The notes beneath the pieces were generated by a model. That model saw only the letters and a program-made list of their open reading frames with translations, was not told the origin of the DNA and did not search any database. From assembly GCF_038235435.1 (NCBI RefSeq), contig NZ_CP151275.1, positions 3,224,001 to 3,288,000 on the forward strand: DNA of 64,000 nucleotides, given 5' to 3'. This DNA is from Niveibacterium sp. SC-1. GTDB lineage: Bacteria > Pseudomonadota > Gammaproteobacteria > Burkholderiales > Rhodocyclaceae. Position numbers and translations under genes: made by a program. Below are positions 18,765-27,079 of this stretch, piece after piece; the first letter of the stretch is position 1, and each line of letters begins with the position of its first letter.

Positions 18765-19835
18765 ATGCCCACTGTAAATACCGCTCCCATCCTGCCGCCC
18801 GCCCCCCAGCCCACGCCCAGCCCCGCTGCGCCTGCGCCCACGGCCGACGCGGGCAACAGCTTTGCCAGCACGCTCGACAAGCAGCTCAAGCAAGGCACGC
18901 AGCAGGACGATCCGGCGGCACAAAACGCCGATCCGGCAACGGCAAGCCCTGCCGACGCAGCGGCAATTGCCGCCGCGCTGCTGGCCGGTCTTGCCGGCGC
19001 CCAGCAGCAGGCGCCGACGCCGCCCGAGGGAACCGCCGTTGACCCGGCCGAAGCCGCCGCACCGCCGCTCGAAGGCCTCACAGCCACGCCGGCCCTGCCG
19101 ACAGGACAGCAGAGCGTGGGCGCCGTGACCACGAACCCTGACGGCGAATCGGCCGATACCACGAATCCCGATGCCAGCCAGCCCGGCAAGAGCGCTGGCG
19201 CCTTGCCTGCCGCGACTGCCGCCGCAACCCCCGCCGAGGCTGCGAAGACCGCGAAGGCGGAGGTGCAGGGAGAGAAGGCCGGCACCCGCAGCTTCGAAAA
19301 CGTGCTGGACAGCGCGCAGAACGCGCTGCCGACGGCTCACGCCGCCAACGGCAAGACCGACGCGGCACAAGTCCTCACCGACGCGCCGCAATACACCGTG
19401 CGCACGCCGGTCAGCGAAACCCGCTGGGCTAATGAGGTGGGCGACCGCATGGTGTGGATGGCGGGCAAGAAACTCGATGAAGCCCAACTCGTGCTCACGC
19501 CCCCGCACCTGGGCCGGGTCGAGATCAAGCTTTCAATCAGCGGCGACCAGGCCACGGCGGCCTTCACCGCGGCCACGCCGGCCGCCCGCGAAGCGATCGA
19601 GCAGTCCCTGCCCCGCCTGCGCGAAGTGATGTCGGCAGCCGGCCTGGACCTCGGTCAGGTGAACGTCAGCACCAACAACGCCGGCCAGGAAGGCCAGCAG
19701 CGCTGGCAGGGCCTGCAGGCAGCCGGCACCCGCGGTGGCAACGGCGCCGATGACGAAGGGGATGCGATCGAGCTCGGTCGCGGCGTACCCGTCCGGGTGC
19801 AGTCTGGCCTGGGCATGGTCGACACCTTCGCCTGA
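18765..19835 (+). CDS. fliK: Flagellar hook-length control protein FliK
   Basis: FliK (356 residues) is the secreted ruler that sets hook length and switches export to late substrates. The first about 230 residues are low-complexity, rich in Ala, Pro, Thr and Gln, as usual for FliK rulers. The conserved C-terminal switch domain is clear (WANEVGDRMVWMAGKKLDEA, LTPPHLGRVEIKLSISGD, AFTAATPAAREAIEQSLPRLREVM). The start at 18765 follows an ACGGAG ribosome site and the sigma-54 promoter. The frame stays open upstream of it, but that would overlap the promoter. Confidence 0.92.
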   Translation: MPTVNTAPILPPAPQPTPSPAAPAPTADAGNSFASTLDKQLKQGTQQDDPAAQNADPATASPADAAAIAAALLAGLAGAQQQAPTPPEGTAVDPAEAAAPPLEGLTATPALPTGQQSVGAVTTNPDGESADTTNPDASQPGKSAGALPAATAAATPAEAAKTAKAEVQGEKAGTRSFENVLDSAQNALPTAHAANGKTDAAQVLTDAPQYTVRTPVSETRWANEVGDRMVWMAGKKLDEAQLVLTPPHLGRVEIKLSISGDQATAAFTAATPAAREAIEQSLPRLREVMSAAGLDLGQVNVSTNNAGQEGQQRWQGLQAAGTRGGNGADDEGDAIELGRGVPVRVQSGLGMVDTFA

Positions 19836-19886
19836 GCCCGTCACGCAGGAAGCCAGGCAGAAACTCGAATAGGCAGAAAGGAGCCC

Positions 19887-19914
19887 CTCAGTTCGCGGCT
19901 TTGCACGCCGATAA
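19887..19914 (+). promoter_or_regulatory. Possible FliA (sigma-28) promoter of fliLMN
   Basis: A perfect FliA -10 (GCCGATAA, 19907-19914) lies 70 bases before fliL. Upstream, CTCAGTTC (19887-19894) resembles the -35 TAAAGTTT weakly at 12-base spacing. The -10 is convincing; the -35 is not. Confidence 0.45.
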
Positions 19915-19983
19915 AGCAAAGATAATCCCTGCGAGGCGCTTCACGCCCTGCAGGACGAAGACACCGCGAACCGAGGACCCTCG

Positions 19984-20577
19984 ATGGCCACCAGCAAACC
20001 CGCCGCCGCTGCCGAAGCAGCACCGAAGAACAGCAAGAAGATGCTGTTCATCATCGTAGGAGTCGTACTCCTGCTGGTGATCGGTGCCGGCGGCGCCTTC
20101 GTCATGATGAAAAAGAACGCGCATGACGAAAACGCGGACGATCCGGATGCCGAGGCCGTGGAGCACGACGCCAAGCCGAAGAAGAAAACGAGCAAGGGCG
20201 AGAAGGGCAAGCCGCCCACTTTCGTCCCGATGGAAGCGTTCACCGTCAATCTGCAGCCCGGAGACGACGGTGCCGAGCAGTACCTGCAGGTGGTGGTCAA
20301 CTTCCGCGCCGAAGACGCGCAGGTGGGCGAGGAGATCAAGTCCTACACGCCCGAGATCCGCCATCGCATCCTGATGCTGCTCGCGGGCAAGAAGGCCGCA
20401 GACGTCGCCGGAGTGGCGAGCCGCGAGGCACTGGCCGGCGAGATCTGCGCCGAATCGAATGCAGCGCTGGGCTATGAGGCTTCCAAGCCCAAGCGCGGCG
20501 CCAAGACCGAAGAGCCGGCAGGCTGCGGCAACGGGCCCATCCAGGCCGTGCTCTTCACTTCTTTCATGGTCCAGTAG
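19984..20577 (+). CDS. fliL: Flagellar basal-body-associated protein FliL
   Basis: FliL (197 residues) is a single-pass inner-membrane protein that associates with the stators around the MS ring. A short Ala/Lys-rich cytoplasmic tail is followed by one membrane helix at about 21-40 (MLFIIVGVVLLLVIGAGGAFV). A charged linker and a periplasmic stomatin-like domain follow (FVPMEAFTVNLQPGDDGAEQYLQVVVNFRAED ... EIRHRILMLLAGKKAADV). The C-terminal part is somewhat longer than in E. coli FliL. It starts the fliLMNOPQR run. Confidence 0.95.
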   Translation: MATSKPAAAAEAAPKNSKKMLFIIVGVVLLLVIGAGGAFVMMKKNAHDENADDPDAEAVEHDAKPKKKTSKGEKGKPPTFVPMEAFTVNLQPGDDGAEQYLQVVVNFRAEDAQVGEEIKSYTPEIRHRILMLLAGKKAADVAGVASREALAGEICAESNAALGYEASKPKRGAKTEEPAGCGNGPIQAVLFTSFMVQ

Positions 20578-20604
20578 GACAAGGACAGGACGCCGGAGCG
20601 CCCC

Positions 20605-21624
20605 ATGGCTCAGGACTTTCTCTCGCAGGAAGAGGTCGACGCGCTACTGCGCGGCGTGACCGGCGATGTCGACGAACCCGATAGCGGCGAGGGCGAGGCG
20701 GGTGGCATACGCACCTACAACCTCGCCACGCAGGAACGCATCGTCCGTGGGCGCATGCCCACGATGGAGCTCATCAACGAGCGCTTCGCGCGCAACCTGC
20801 GGATCGGGCTCTTCAACTTCATGCATCGCAACGCCGAAGTCTCGGTGGGGCCGATCAAGGTGCAGAAGTACAGCGAGTTCGTCCGCAACCTGGTGGTGCC
20901 GACGAACCTCAACCTGATTCTCGCCAAACCGCTGCGCGGCACGGGCCTCGTGGTCTTCGACCCGAACCTCGTGTTCCTCGTGGTCGACAACATGTTCGGC
21001 GGCGACGGGCGTTTCCATACCCGGGTCGAGGGCCGTGACTTCACCGCCACCGAGCAACGCATCATCCAGGGCCTGCTCAAGGTCGTCTTCTCCGAGATGG
21101 AGAAGGCCTGGGCGCCGGTCTTCAACCTGCAGTTCGAGTACGTGCGCTCGGAGATGAATCCGCAGTTCGCGAACGTCGCCACGCCCTCGGAAATCGTGAT
21201 CGGTAATTCCTACCAGCTCGAATTCGGCGGGGCCTCGGCCGAGATGCACTTCTGCCTGCCCTACTCCACGGTGGAGCCGATCCGCGACCTGCTCTACAGC
21301 AGCATGCAGTCGGACCACCTCACGCACGACAAGCGCTGGGTCGGCCTGCTCTCCAAGCAGATCCACTCGATCGACCTGGACGTGGCGGTGGACCTGGGCA
21401 AGGCCACGCTGACCCTGCGTGACGTCTTGCAGTTCAAGCCGGGCGATGTGATCCCGATCGACATCCCCGAACTGGTGACCGGCCACGTCGACGGCGTGCC
21501 CGCCTTCGAAGGCCACCATGGCGTCAGCGGCGGCCGCTATGCGGTGCGCGTCGAACGCCTGGTGCCACCCGAAGACCGCGAAATCAACCTTATCTCGATG
21601 AAGCTGGGAGGCCATGATGGCTGA
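20605..21624 (+). CDS. fliM: Flagellar motor switch protein FliM
   Basis: FliM (339 residues) is the C-ring component that binds phospho-CheY and switches rotation. The N-terminal CheY-binding peptide is present (DFLSQEEVDALLRGV). The middle domain (MPTMELINERFARNLRIGLFNFMHRNAEVSVG ... LVFLVVDNMFGGDGRFHTRVEGRDFTATEQRI) and the C-terminal SpoA domain (DLGKATLTLRDVLQFKPGDVIPIDIPELVTGHVDGVPAF) are intact. Its last 11 bases overlap the start of fliN. Confidence 0.97.
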   Translation: MAQDFLSQEEVDALLRGVTGDVDEPDSGEGEAGGIRTYNLATQERIVRGRMPTMELINERFARNLRIGLFNFMHRNAEVSVGPIKVQKYSEFVRNLVVPTNLNLILAKPLRGTGLVVFDPNLVFLVVDNMFGGDGRFHTRVEGRDFTATEQRIIQGLLKVVFSEMEKAWAPVFNLQFEYVRSEMNPQFANVATPSEIVIGNSYQLEFGGASAEMHFCLPYSTVEPIRDLLYSSMQSDHLTHDKRWVGLLSKQIHSIDLDVAVDLGKATLTLRDVLQFKPGDVIPIDIPELVTGHVDGVPAFEGHHGVSGGRYAVRVERLVPPEDREINLISMKLGGHDG

Positions 21625-22030
21625 CACCACAGACACCGACGACCAGATCAGCGAAGACGACTGGGCTGCCGCGATGCAGGAACAAGCGGTCGTCGACGCG
21701 CAGCCCGCTGCGCCGAAGGCGGCCTTCCAGGACTTCGCCCAGTCCGGGGAGAAGGCGACCACGATGCAGGACTACGACATGATCCTGGACATCCCCGTCC
21801 AGATCACCGTCGAACTGGGTCGTACCAAGCTCACGATCCGCCACCTCCTGCAACTGGCCCACGGCTCGGTCGTCGAGCTCGATGCGCTGGCCGGCGAACC
21901 GATGGACGTACTGGTCAACGGCACCCTGATCGCGCAAGGCGAAGTCGTGGTGGTCAATGACAAGTTCGGTATCCGGCTCACCGACATCATCACGCCCTCC
22001 GAGCGCGTGCGTAAGGTACGCGGCCTGTAA
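21614..22030 (+). CDS. fliN: Flagellar motor switch protein FliN
   Basis: FliN (138 residues) forms the base of the C ring together with FliM. An acidic N-terminal extension (residues 1-50) precedes the SpoA domain: ILDIPVQITVELGRTKLTIRHLLQLAHGSVVELDALAGEPMDVLVNGTLIAQGEVVVVNDKFGIRLTDI. Two ATG codons (21614 and 21617) are possible starts. The gene overlaps fliM and is followed by a 253-base gap before fliO that carries repeats and a palindrome. Confidence 0.96.
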   Translation: MMADTTDTDDQISEDDWAAAMQEQAVVDAQPAAPKAAFQDFAQSGEKATTMQDYDMILDIPVQITVELGRTKLTIRHLLQLAHGSVVELDALAGEPMDVLVNGTLIAQGEVVVVNDKFGIRLTDIITPSERVRKVRGL

Positions 22031-22143
22031 GGGTCTCGCCGCCCGCAAGCACTTCGTCGCCCGCCGTGCGCGCTCCGGGAAAGCGGTGCGGAGCCGCTTG
22101 CGGGCGCAGCACTTTTCCATGCTGGCTGCGGCAGCATAGCGAT

Positions 22144-22210
22144 CGATAGCGGCGATCGAATAGCGGCGTCCGGATCGCGACGGCCGATAGCGGCCGCCGA
22201 ATAGAGGTCG
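22144..22210. repeat. Imperfect 26-base direct repeat, 41 bases apart, fliN-fliO gap
   Basis: A block starting at 22144 (CGATAGCGGC, three variable bases, CGAATAGCGG) recurs at 22185 (CGATAGCGGC, three variable bases, CGAATAGAGG). The two copies are 41 bases apart, about four helical turns. The rest of the gap (22031-22283) holds no gene. Confidence 0.6.
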
Positions 22211-22233
22211 AATTCCCACGCTTATCGGCGGGC

Positions 22234-22248
22234 GGCAGAATTTGCCGG
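22234..22248. promoter_or_regulatory. Palindrome CGGCA-N5-TGCCG upstream of fliO
   Basis: CGGCA-GAATT-TGCCG is a perfect inverted repeat 36 bases before the fliO start. It belongs to the set described at 13079. No clear sigma-54 element accompanies it here. Confidence 0.5.
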
Positions 22249-22283
22249 CCGCCACAATGGCATCGTGTTCCTGAGGTAACGCG

Positions 22284-22709
22284 ATGCGACTCCCTCCGGC
22301 CCTTGTGGCCCTCCCGATCTTCCTGTCTACCCCTGCGCTGGCTGCCGCCGAAACACCCGCGGGCGGCATCGCGTCGATGCTGCTCGGGCTTCTGGTCGTG
22401 CTCGCCCTCCTCTACGGGCTCATGTACGTCCTCAAGCGCGTGCAGAGCCACGGCGGCGCCCAGTCCGCGCTGCGCGTGATCGGCGGCGCGTCGGTGGGGC
22501 CGCGCGAACGCGTGGTGCTGGTGGAAGTGGCCGGCAAGGTCCTGGTGCTTGGTGTCGCGCCGGGCAGCGTGACGGCCCTCGACCAACTGCCCGCGGAGCA
22601 ATTTGCCCGCACGCCGGCAGACACTTCGTCACCCGCGGCAGGCAAGTCGGCGGCCACCGATTTCGCCAGTCGCCTTGCCGAGATGCTGAGGAAGCCGCGC
22701 AATGATTGA
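22284..22709 (+). CDS. fliO: Flagellar biosynthesis protein FliO
   Basis: FliO (141 residues) helps assemble the FliPQR export gate. It has a cleavable-looking N-terminal hydrophobic segment ([21 protein letters not shown]), a membrane helix at about 30-50 ([22 protein letters not shown]) and a cytoplasmic domain ([32 protein letters not shown]). This order is typical of the family. The stop overlaps the fliP start by eight bases. Confidence 0.92.
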   Translation: MRLPPALVALPIFLSTPALAAAETPAGGIASMLLGLLVVLALLYGLMYVLKRVQSHGGAQSALRVIGGASVGPRERVVLVEVAGKVLVLGVAPGSVTALDQLPAEQFARTPADTSSPAAGKSAATDFASRLAEMLRKPRND

Positions 22710-23472
22710 ACGCCCGCAACGGTTCCTGCGCGCGGGCCCGGCGGCGCGCGCGGCGTGTCTGTCGATGCTCGCCGCGCTTGCGCCGGCCGCCCTGGCCCAG
22801 AGCCTGCCGGCGATCACCAGCACGGCCGGCCCTGGCGGCGCCCAGAACTACTCGATCACCATCCAGACCCTGGTGTTGATGACCTCGCTGGTCTTCATCC
22901 CGGCCGTGGTCCTGATGATGACGAGCTTCACCCGCATCATCATCGTCTTCAGCCTGCTGCGGCACGCGCTAGGCACCCAGACCTCGCCGCCCAACCAGGT
23001 GGTCGTGGGCCTGTCGCTCTTTCTCACCTTCTTCATCATGAGCCCGGTGGCGGACCAGGTGTACCGGGAGGCCTATCAGCCCCTGGCCGAGAACCGTATC
23101 GAATTTGACGTCGCGCTCGAACGCGCGGCCGTCCCGGTCAAGGCCTTCATGCTCAAGCAGGTGCGCGAGGCAGATCTCTCGCTCTTCTCCCAACTCGCCA
23201 AGACACCCAAGGTCGCCAAGGCCGCCGACCTGCCGATGCGCGTCGTGATCCCTGCCTTTGTCACCAGCGAACTCAAGACCGCCTTCCAGATCGGCTTCAT
23301 CATTTTCCTGCCCTTCCTGATCATCGACATGGTGGTCGCCTCGGTGCTGATGTCGATGGGGATGATGATGATGTCGCCGGTGATCGTTTCATTGCCTTTC
23401 AAACTCATGCTCTTCGTCCTGGTGGACGGCTGGAACCTGCTGGTCGGCACCCTGGTACGGAGTTTCGGATAG
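22702..23472 (+). CDS. fliP: Flagellar export gate protein FliP
   Basis: FliP (256 residues) forms the core of the type III export gate. A signal-like N-terminus (residues 10-35, ending ALAQS) is followed by the highly conserved [40 protein letters not shown] and [19 protein letters not shown]. The C-terminal half is equally conserved ([42 protein letters not shown]). The length is typical. Confidence 0.97.
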   Translation: MIERPQRFLRAGPAARAACLSMLAALAPAALAQSLPAITSTAGPGGAQNYSITIQTLVLMTSLVFIPAVVLMMTSFTRIIIVFSLLRHALGTQTSPPNQVVVGLSLFLTFFIMSPVADQVYREAYQPLAENRIEFDVALERAAVPVKAFMLKQVREADLSLFSQLAKTPKVAKAADLPMRVVIPAFVTSELKTAFQIGFIIFLPFLIIDMVVASVLMSMGMMMMSPVIVSLPFKLMLFVLVDGWNLLVGTLVRSFG

Positions 23473-23485
23473 TGCGGAGCCTGCC

Positions 23486-23755
23486 ATGACCCCGACAACC
23501 ATCGTCGCCCTCGGGCGCGACGCCCTCGAAATCACCTTGATGCTCGCCGCACCCTTGCTGATCGCGGCACTCGCCACGGGTCTGCTGGTCAGCATCTTCC
23601 AGGCCGCCACGCAGATCAACGAGGCAACGCTCACCTTCGTGCCCAAGCTGATCGTCATGTTCGTGACCATGATCGTGGCCGGCCCCTGGATGCTCACGGT
23701 GATCACCGACTACATCAAGCGGCTCTACGGCGCGATTCCCAACCTGATCGGGTAG
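23486..23755 (+). CDS. fliQ: Flagellar export gate protein FliQ
   Basis: FliQ (89 residues) is a two-helix membrane protein packed around FliP in the export gate. The sequence has two hydrophobic hairpin segments (ITLMLAAPLLIAALATGLLVSIFQAAT and LIVMFVTMIVAGPWMLTVI) and the conserved QINEATLTFVPKL. The length matches the family exactly. It sits 13 bases after fliP and 6 before fliR. Confidence 0.97.
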   Translation: MTPTTIVALGRDALEITLMLAAPLLIAALATGLLVSIFQAATQINEATLTFVPKLIVMFVTMIVAGPWMLTVITDYIKRLYGAIPNLIG

Positions 23756-23761
23756 CTTCCC

Positions 23762-24553
23762 TTGCTCAGCATCAGCAGCGCGCAGTGGTCGACCTGGCTC
23801 GCGCTCTACATGTACCCGGCGGCGCGCGTGCTCTCGATGCTGGCGGCGGCACCGGTCTTCGACAACCAGGGGCTGCCGCGGCAGATGCGCCTGGTCGTCG
23901 GACTGGCCACCACCTTCGCGATCGCCTCTTCCCTGCCTCCCTCGCCAGACGCAGCCATGCCCGGCTCCTACCTGGTCGTTCCCGCGCTGATCCGCGAGAT
24001 GATCATCGGCTACGCGATGGGTTTCTCCGTGCGTCTGGTGTTCGCCGCGGTGGACCTCGCGGGCGACCTGATCGGGCTGCAGATGGGCCTGTCCTTCGCA
24101 CTCTTCTACGACCCGCAGTCCGCCGGCCAGACAACCGTGCTGGCGGAATTCCTGGGGCTCTTCACCGCCCTCACCTTTCTCTCGCTCAATGGCCATCTGG
24201 TACTGATCAACGCCGTGGCGCAAAGCTTCCAGTGGCTGCCGGCCGGCGTGCCTTCACTCTCGGGCGACGGCTTTCGCGCGATCGTGCGCAGTGCGGGGGT
24301 GATCTTCTCGGTCGGCCTGCTGATCTCGCTGCCGGCGGTGGCCGCGCTGCTGATCACCAACGTTGCGCTGGGCGTGCTCACGCGTGCAGCACCGGCGCTC
24401 AACATCTTCTCGCTCGGCTTTCCGATCACGCTGGCCGTAGGCATCGCGGCGATGATCTTCTCGCTCGAGCTCTTCACGACGAGCTTCCAGGGACTTTTCG
24501 ATCACGGCTTCGATACGGTCGGACTCTTCCTCAGGCTCGCGGCAGGCCAGTGA
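23762..24553 (+). CDS. fliR: Flagellar export gate protein FliR
   Basis: FliR (263 residues) completes the FliPQR gate. Several membrane helices are visible (VLSMLAAAPVF, LVVGLATTFAIASSL, FSVRLVFAAVDLAGDLIGLQMGLSFALFYDP, FLGLFTALTFLSLNGHLVLI, VGLLISLPAVAALLITNVALGVLTRAAPALNIFSLGFPI). The chosen start is TTG at 23762, which gives the usual N-terminus LSISSAQWSTWLALYMYP; no ATG is available nearby. It ends the plus-strand fli run. Confidence 0.95.
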   Translation: MLSISSAQWSTWLALYMYPAARVLSMLAAAPVFDNQGLPRQMRLVVGLATTFAIASSLPPSPDAAMPGSYLVVPALIREMIIGYAMGFSVRLVFAAVDLAGDLIGLQMGLSFALFYDPQSAGQTTVLAEFLGLFTALTFLSLNGHLVLINAVAQSFQWLPAGVPSLSGDGFRAIVRSAGVIFSVGLLISLPAVAALLITNVALGVLTRAAPALNIFSLGFPITLAVGIAAMIFSLELFTTSFQGLFDHGFDTVGLFLRLAAGQ

Positions 24554-24731
24554 AGCTGCGCCCGTGCGTCGCATCGCTGTAACCGCGGCTCGCTAAACTC
24601 ACACGACCACGTCGGGCAAGACTGCCTGCAACGCAACCGCGACGGTATAGGCCCGCGCCACGCGAAAGCCTTATCCTTCGCTTCCAATCGAAAAGAACGG
24701 CGCGCGTCGCGGCGCGCCAATGGAGATCGCC

Positions 24732-25487
24732 GTGCAAATTCTGGGTGTGGATGTTGGAGGCTCGGGCGTCAAGGGCGCGCTGGTCGAAACGCAAACGGGG
24801 GAACTCCTCACCGAGCGCATTCGCCTCGAAACGCCGCAACCTGCCACCCCGGACGCGATCGGCGCCACCATCGCCGAGCTGGTCCGCCTGCATGAATGGA
24901 AGGGCCCGGTCGGCATCGGCTTCCCCGCGGCGATCCAGCGTGGCGTCGCACGAACGGCGGCCAACGTGGACAAGAGCTTCATCGGCCTCGATGTGGTCGA
25001 GTGTTTCTCGCGCCACACGGGACTGCCCTGCTACGTGGCCAATGACGCCGACGTCGCGGGGCTGGCCGAGATCGGCTTCGGCGCGGGCAAGGACCGGCCC
25101 GGCGTGGTGATGATCATCACGATTGGCACGGGACTGGGCACCGCGCTCTTCGCGGACGGTCGCCTGTTGCCGAACACCGAACTGGGCCACATCTACCTGG
25201 ACAACGGGGAAGAAGCCGAAGCCTTCGCCTCAGGCGCGGTGCGCGACAACGAGAGTCTCAAATGGAACGCCTGGGGCAAGCGCTTCAACCGCTACCTCAC
25301 GCAGATGGAGTTTCTCTTCTGGCCCGACCTGATCGTGCTGGGCGGTGGCGCGAGCGCCAAGCTGGAGAAGTTCGCCGACCAGCTCACCGTGGCCGCTCCG
25401 GTGGTCGCGGCGAGTTTCCTCAACCAGGCTGGGATCGTGGGCGCGGCCCTCTTCGCCGAAACGCAGCTCAAGACGAGCAAGTCCTGA
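24732..25487 (+). CDS. ppgK: Polyphosphate glucokinase (ROK family)
   Basis: This 251-residue protein should phosphorylate glucose using polyphosphate (possibly also ATP). ROK signatures are present: the phosphate loop [24 protein letters not shown], the catalytic-loop [32 protein letters not shown] and [16 protein letters not shown] chose the GTG at 24732 because GGAG lies six bases before it; an ATG at 24720 would overlap that ribosome site. The gene is convergent with the lipoprotein gene behind flgL and is not obviously flagellar. Choice of PpgK over an ordinary glucokinase rests on overall resemblance. Confidence 0.8.
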   Translation: MQILGVDVGGSGVKGALVETQTGELLTERIRLETPQPATPDAIGATIAELVRLHEWKGPVGIGFPAAIQRGVARTAANVDKSFIGLDVVECFSRHTGLPCYVANDADVAGLAEIGFGAGKDRPGVVMIITIGTGLGTALFADGRLLPNTELGHIYLDNGEEAEAFASGAVRDNESLKWNAWGKRFNRYLTQMEFLFWPDLIVLGGGASAKLEKFADQLTVAAPVVAASFLNQAGIVGAALFAETQLKTSKS

Positions 25488-25499
25488 GCGCCAACGCCA

Positions 25500-25862
25500 T
25501 CAGCGCTGCAGGATGACCTCACCCTGCGCGCTGCGCTGGACCAGCCAGTTCGAAGCAAGGCTCTCTTCGTAGCGGGCGATCACGTAGCGTGAGTAGCCGC
25601 CGGACTCGACCATTGCCTGGGCATGCCGGCGGAAGAGCAGTATCGCCTCGCCGTCGCCGCCGGTGTGCCAGCGCTTCTGGACCAGGGCGATCCGGTAGCG
25701 GTCCTCCGCCAGCCGGGTGTCGCTGACACTCCAGCTAAGCGAGGCCGGATTGAGTTCGTGGCCCAGCCCTGAGAAGTCGTCTTCCTGCTCGTTGCTGAGC
25801 CCGGCGCATGCACCGAGCACGCAGGGCAGCAGCAACAGAAGCGGGAGCGCGAGGCGCTTCAT
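25500..25862 (-). CDS. Small lipoprotein coupled to flgL, function unknown
   Basis: This 120-residue protein has a lipoprotein signal: MKR, a Leu-rich core ([16 protein letters not shown]) and a lipobox LGAC with the lipidated Cys at about 18. The mature part ([62 protein letters not shown]) contains a predicted alpha/beta fold I do not recognise. Its ATG overlaps the flgL stop as TGATG, so it is translationally coupled to the last hook-junction gene. An envelope role linked to the flagellum is only an inference from position. Confidence 0.75.
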   Translation of the reverse strand: MKRLALPLLLLLPCVLGACAGLSNEQEDDFSGLGHELNPASLSWSVSDTRLAEDRYRIALVQKRWHTGGDGEAILLFRRHAQAMVESGGYSRYVIARYEESLASNWLVQRSAQGEVILQR

Positions 25863-27046
25863 CACGAGAGGTAATTGAAGAGCGACAGGCCCGTGGTCTT
25901 GACGAAGGCCTGTTGTGCGGCCTGCAGCGCCACGGTGCGTTGCGCCAGCGAGGACACCGCTTCCGCGTAGTCGAGGTCGCCCAGGCGCGAGAGCGTCGCG
26001 GCGTACTGGACGTCCGCCTGCGAGCCCACATTCTCGACCGCGTCGATCTCGTTCATGCGCGAACCGACCGAGGCGCGCACCTGAAGGACGTTGTCCAGCG
26101 TCTTGTCGAGTCGGTCCAGGCCCTGTGCGATGAAGGTCGGGAGCTCTGAACTCGATGCGATGTCGAGCGCGTCGATGACCTTCTTCATCGAGGTGAAAGC
26201 GTCGGTGTAGCCGCCCGGCGTGACGTCGAACTCATCACCACCAGCGGGGGAACCGGCCACCGTAACCTGGATGCCGTCGAAGGCAATCGGCTGGCCACTG
26301 GTGTAGGTGCCGGTGCTGATGGCCGGACCCGGGTTGGTCGTGTCGTAGACCTCGTAGTCAGTCGCCGTAGTAAAGCGCAGCGCATAGCTGTGGCCGGTAA
26401 AGCTGCCCGTGACCGTGCCGTCGTCGATGATCGCGCGGCCGGTGTTGGTCGAGGCAGCTGCCGTATTGAAGGCCCCGTTGGAGTTCGGGATCTTCATGAA
26501 AATCTTGTCGCCCGGATCGGAGACAGGGATCACGCGCGATTCGGAGATCTGCATCGAGCGCGACCCCTGGTCGCCCCGGTAGGCAACGCCGCTGGTCGCA
26601 TCGCCCACGAAAGGCTGGGTGTCGCTCTGGAAGCCCGCGAACATGTAGCCGCCCGAGGCGTCGCGCGAATTGGAAAGCCCCACCAGCGAATCGAAGCTGG
26701 CCTTCAGGTCGGTGCTGATCGCCTCGAGGTCGGCGCGCGAGAGCGCACCGTTGCCGGCCTGGACCACACGTTCCTTCACGTAGGTGACGAGATCGCCCAC
26801 GCCGCCGAGCACATTGTCTTCCGCAGCGAGCGAGGTCGAGGCATTGCCGCGATTCACGCCGTACTGGCTGTTGACACCCTTGGCCTGGCTCACGAGGAGC
26901 GAGGTCGCCGACGCGATCGGATCGTCCGAGGGGCTGACGATGCGCTTGCCAGTGGCCAACTGCTGCTGGATCTTGAGCAGCTCCGAGGCACGGTTCTGGA
27001 ACTGCTGCGTGCCATTGGCGTAAATCATGTTGGTCGAAATGCGCAT
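25862..27046 (-). CDS. flgL: Hook-filament junction protein FlgL (HAP3)
   Basis: FlgL (394 residues) is the second junction protein between hook and filament. The flagellin-like N-terminal D0 helix is clear (MRISTNMIYANGTQQFQNRASELLKIQQQLATGKRIVSPSDDPIAS). The C-terminal D0/D1 helices read LDNVLQVRASVGSRMNEID and YAEAVSSLAQRTVALQAAQQAFVKTTGLSLFNYL. A Thr/Gly-rich variable domain lies between. It lies 33 bases after flgK and shares its promoter. Confidence 0.95.
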   Translation of the reverse strand: MRISTNMIYANGTQQFQNRASELLKIQQQLATGKRIVSPSDDPIASATSLLVSQAKGVNSQYGVNRGNASTSLAAEDNVLGGVGDLVTYVKERVVQAGNGALSRADLEAISTDLKASFDSLVGLSNSRDASGGYMFAGFQSDTQPFVGDATSGVAYRGDQGSRSMQISESRVIPVSDPGDKIFMKIPNSNGAFNTAAASTNTGRAIIDDGTVTGSFTGHSYALRFTTATDYEVYDTTNPGPAISTGTYTSGQPIAFDGIQVTVAGSPAGGDEFDVTPGGYTDAFTSMKKVIDALDIASSSELPTFIAQGLDRLDKTLDNVLQVRASVGSRMNEIDAVENVGSQADVQYAATLSRLGDLDYAEAVSSLAQRTVALQAAQQAFVKTTGLSLFNYLS

Positions 27047-27079
27047 GTTCCGCTTCCTCAGTACTGGTGCTCAGACAAC

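Noticed and set aside
24624..24643. GGGCA-AGAC-TGCCT before the glucokinase gene as another flagellar palindrome
   Set aside because: The spacer is four bases and the outer bases differ, so it does not fit the CGGCA-N5-TGCCG set.
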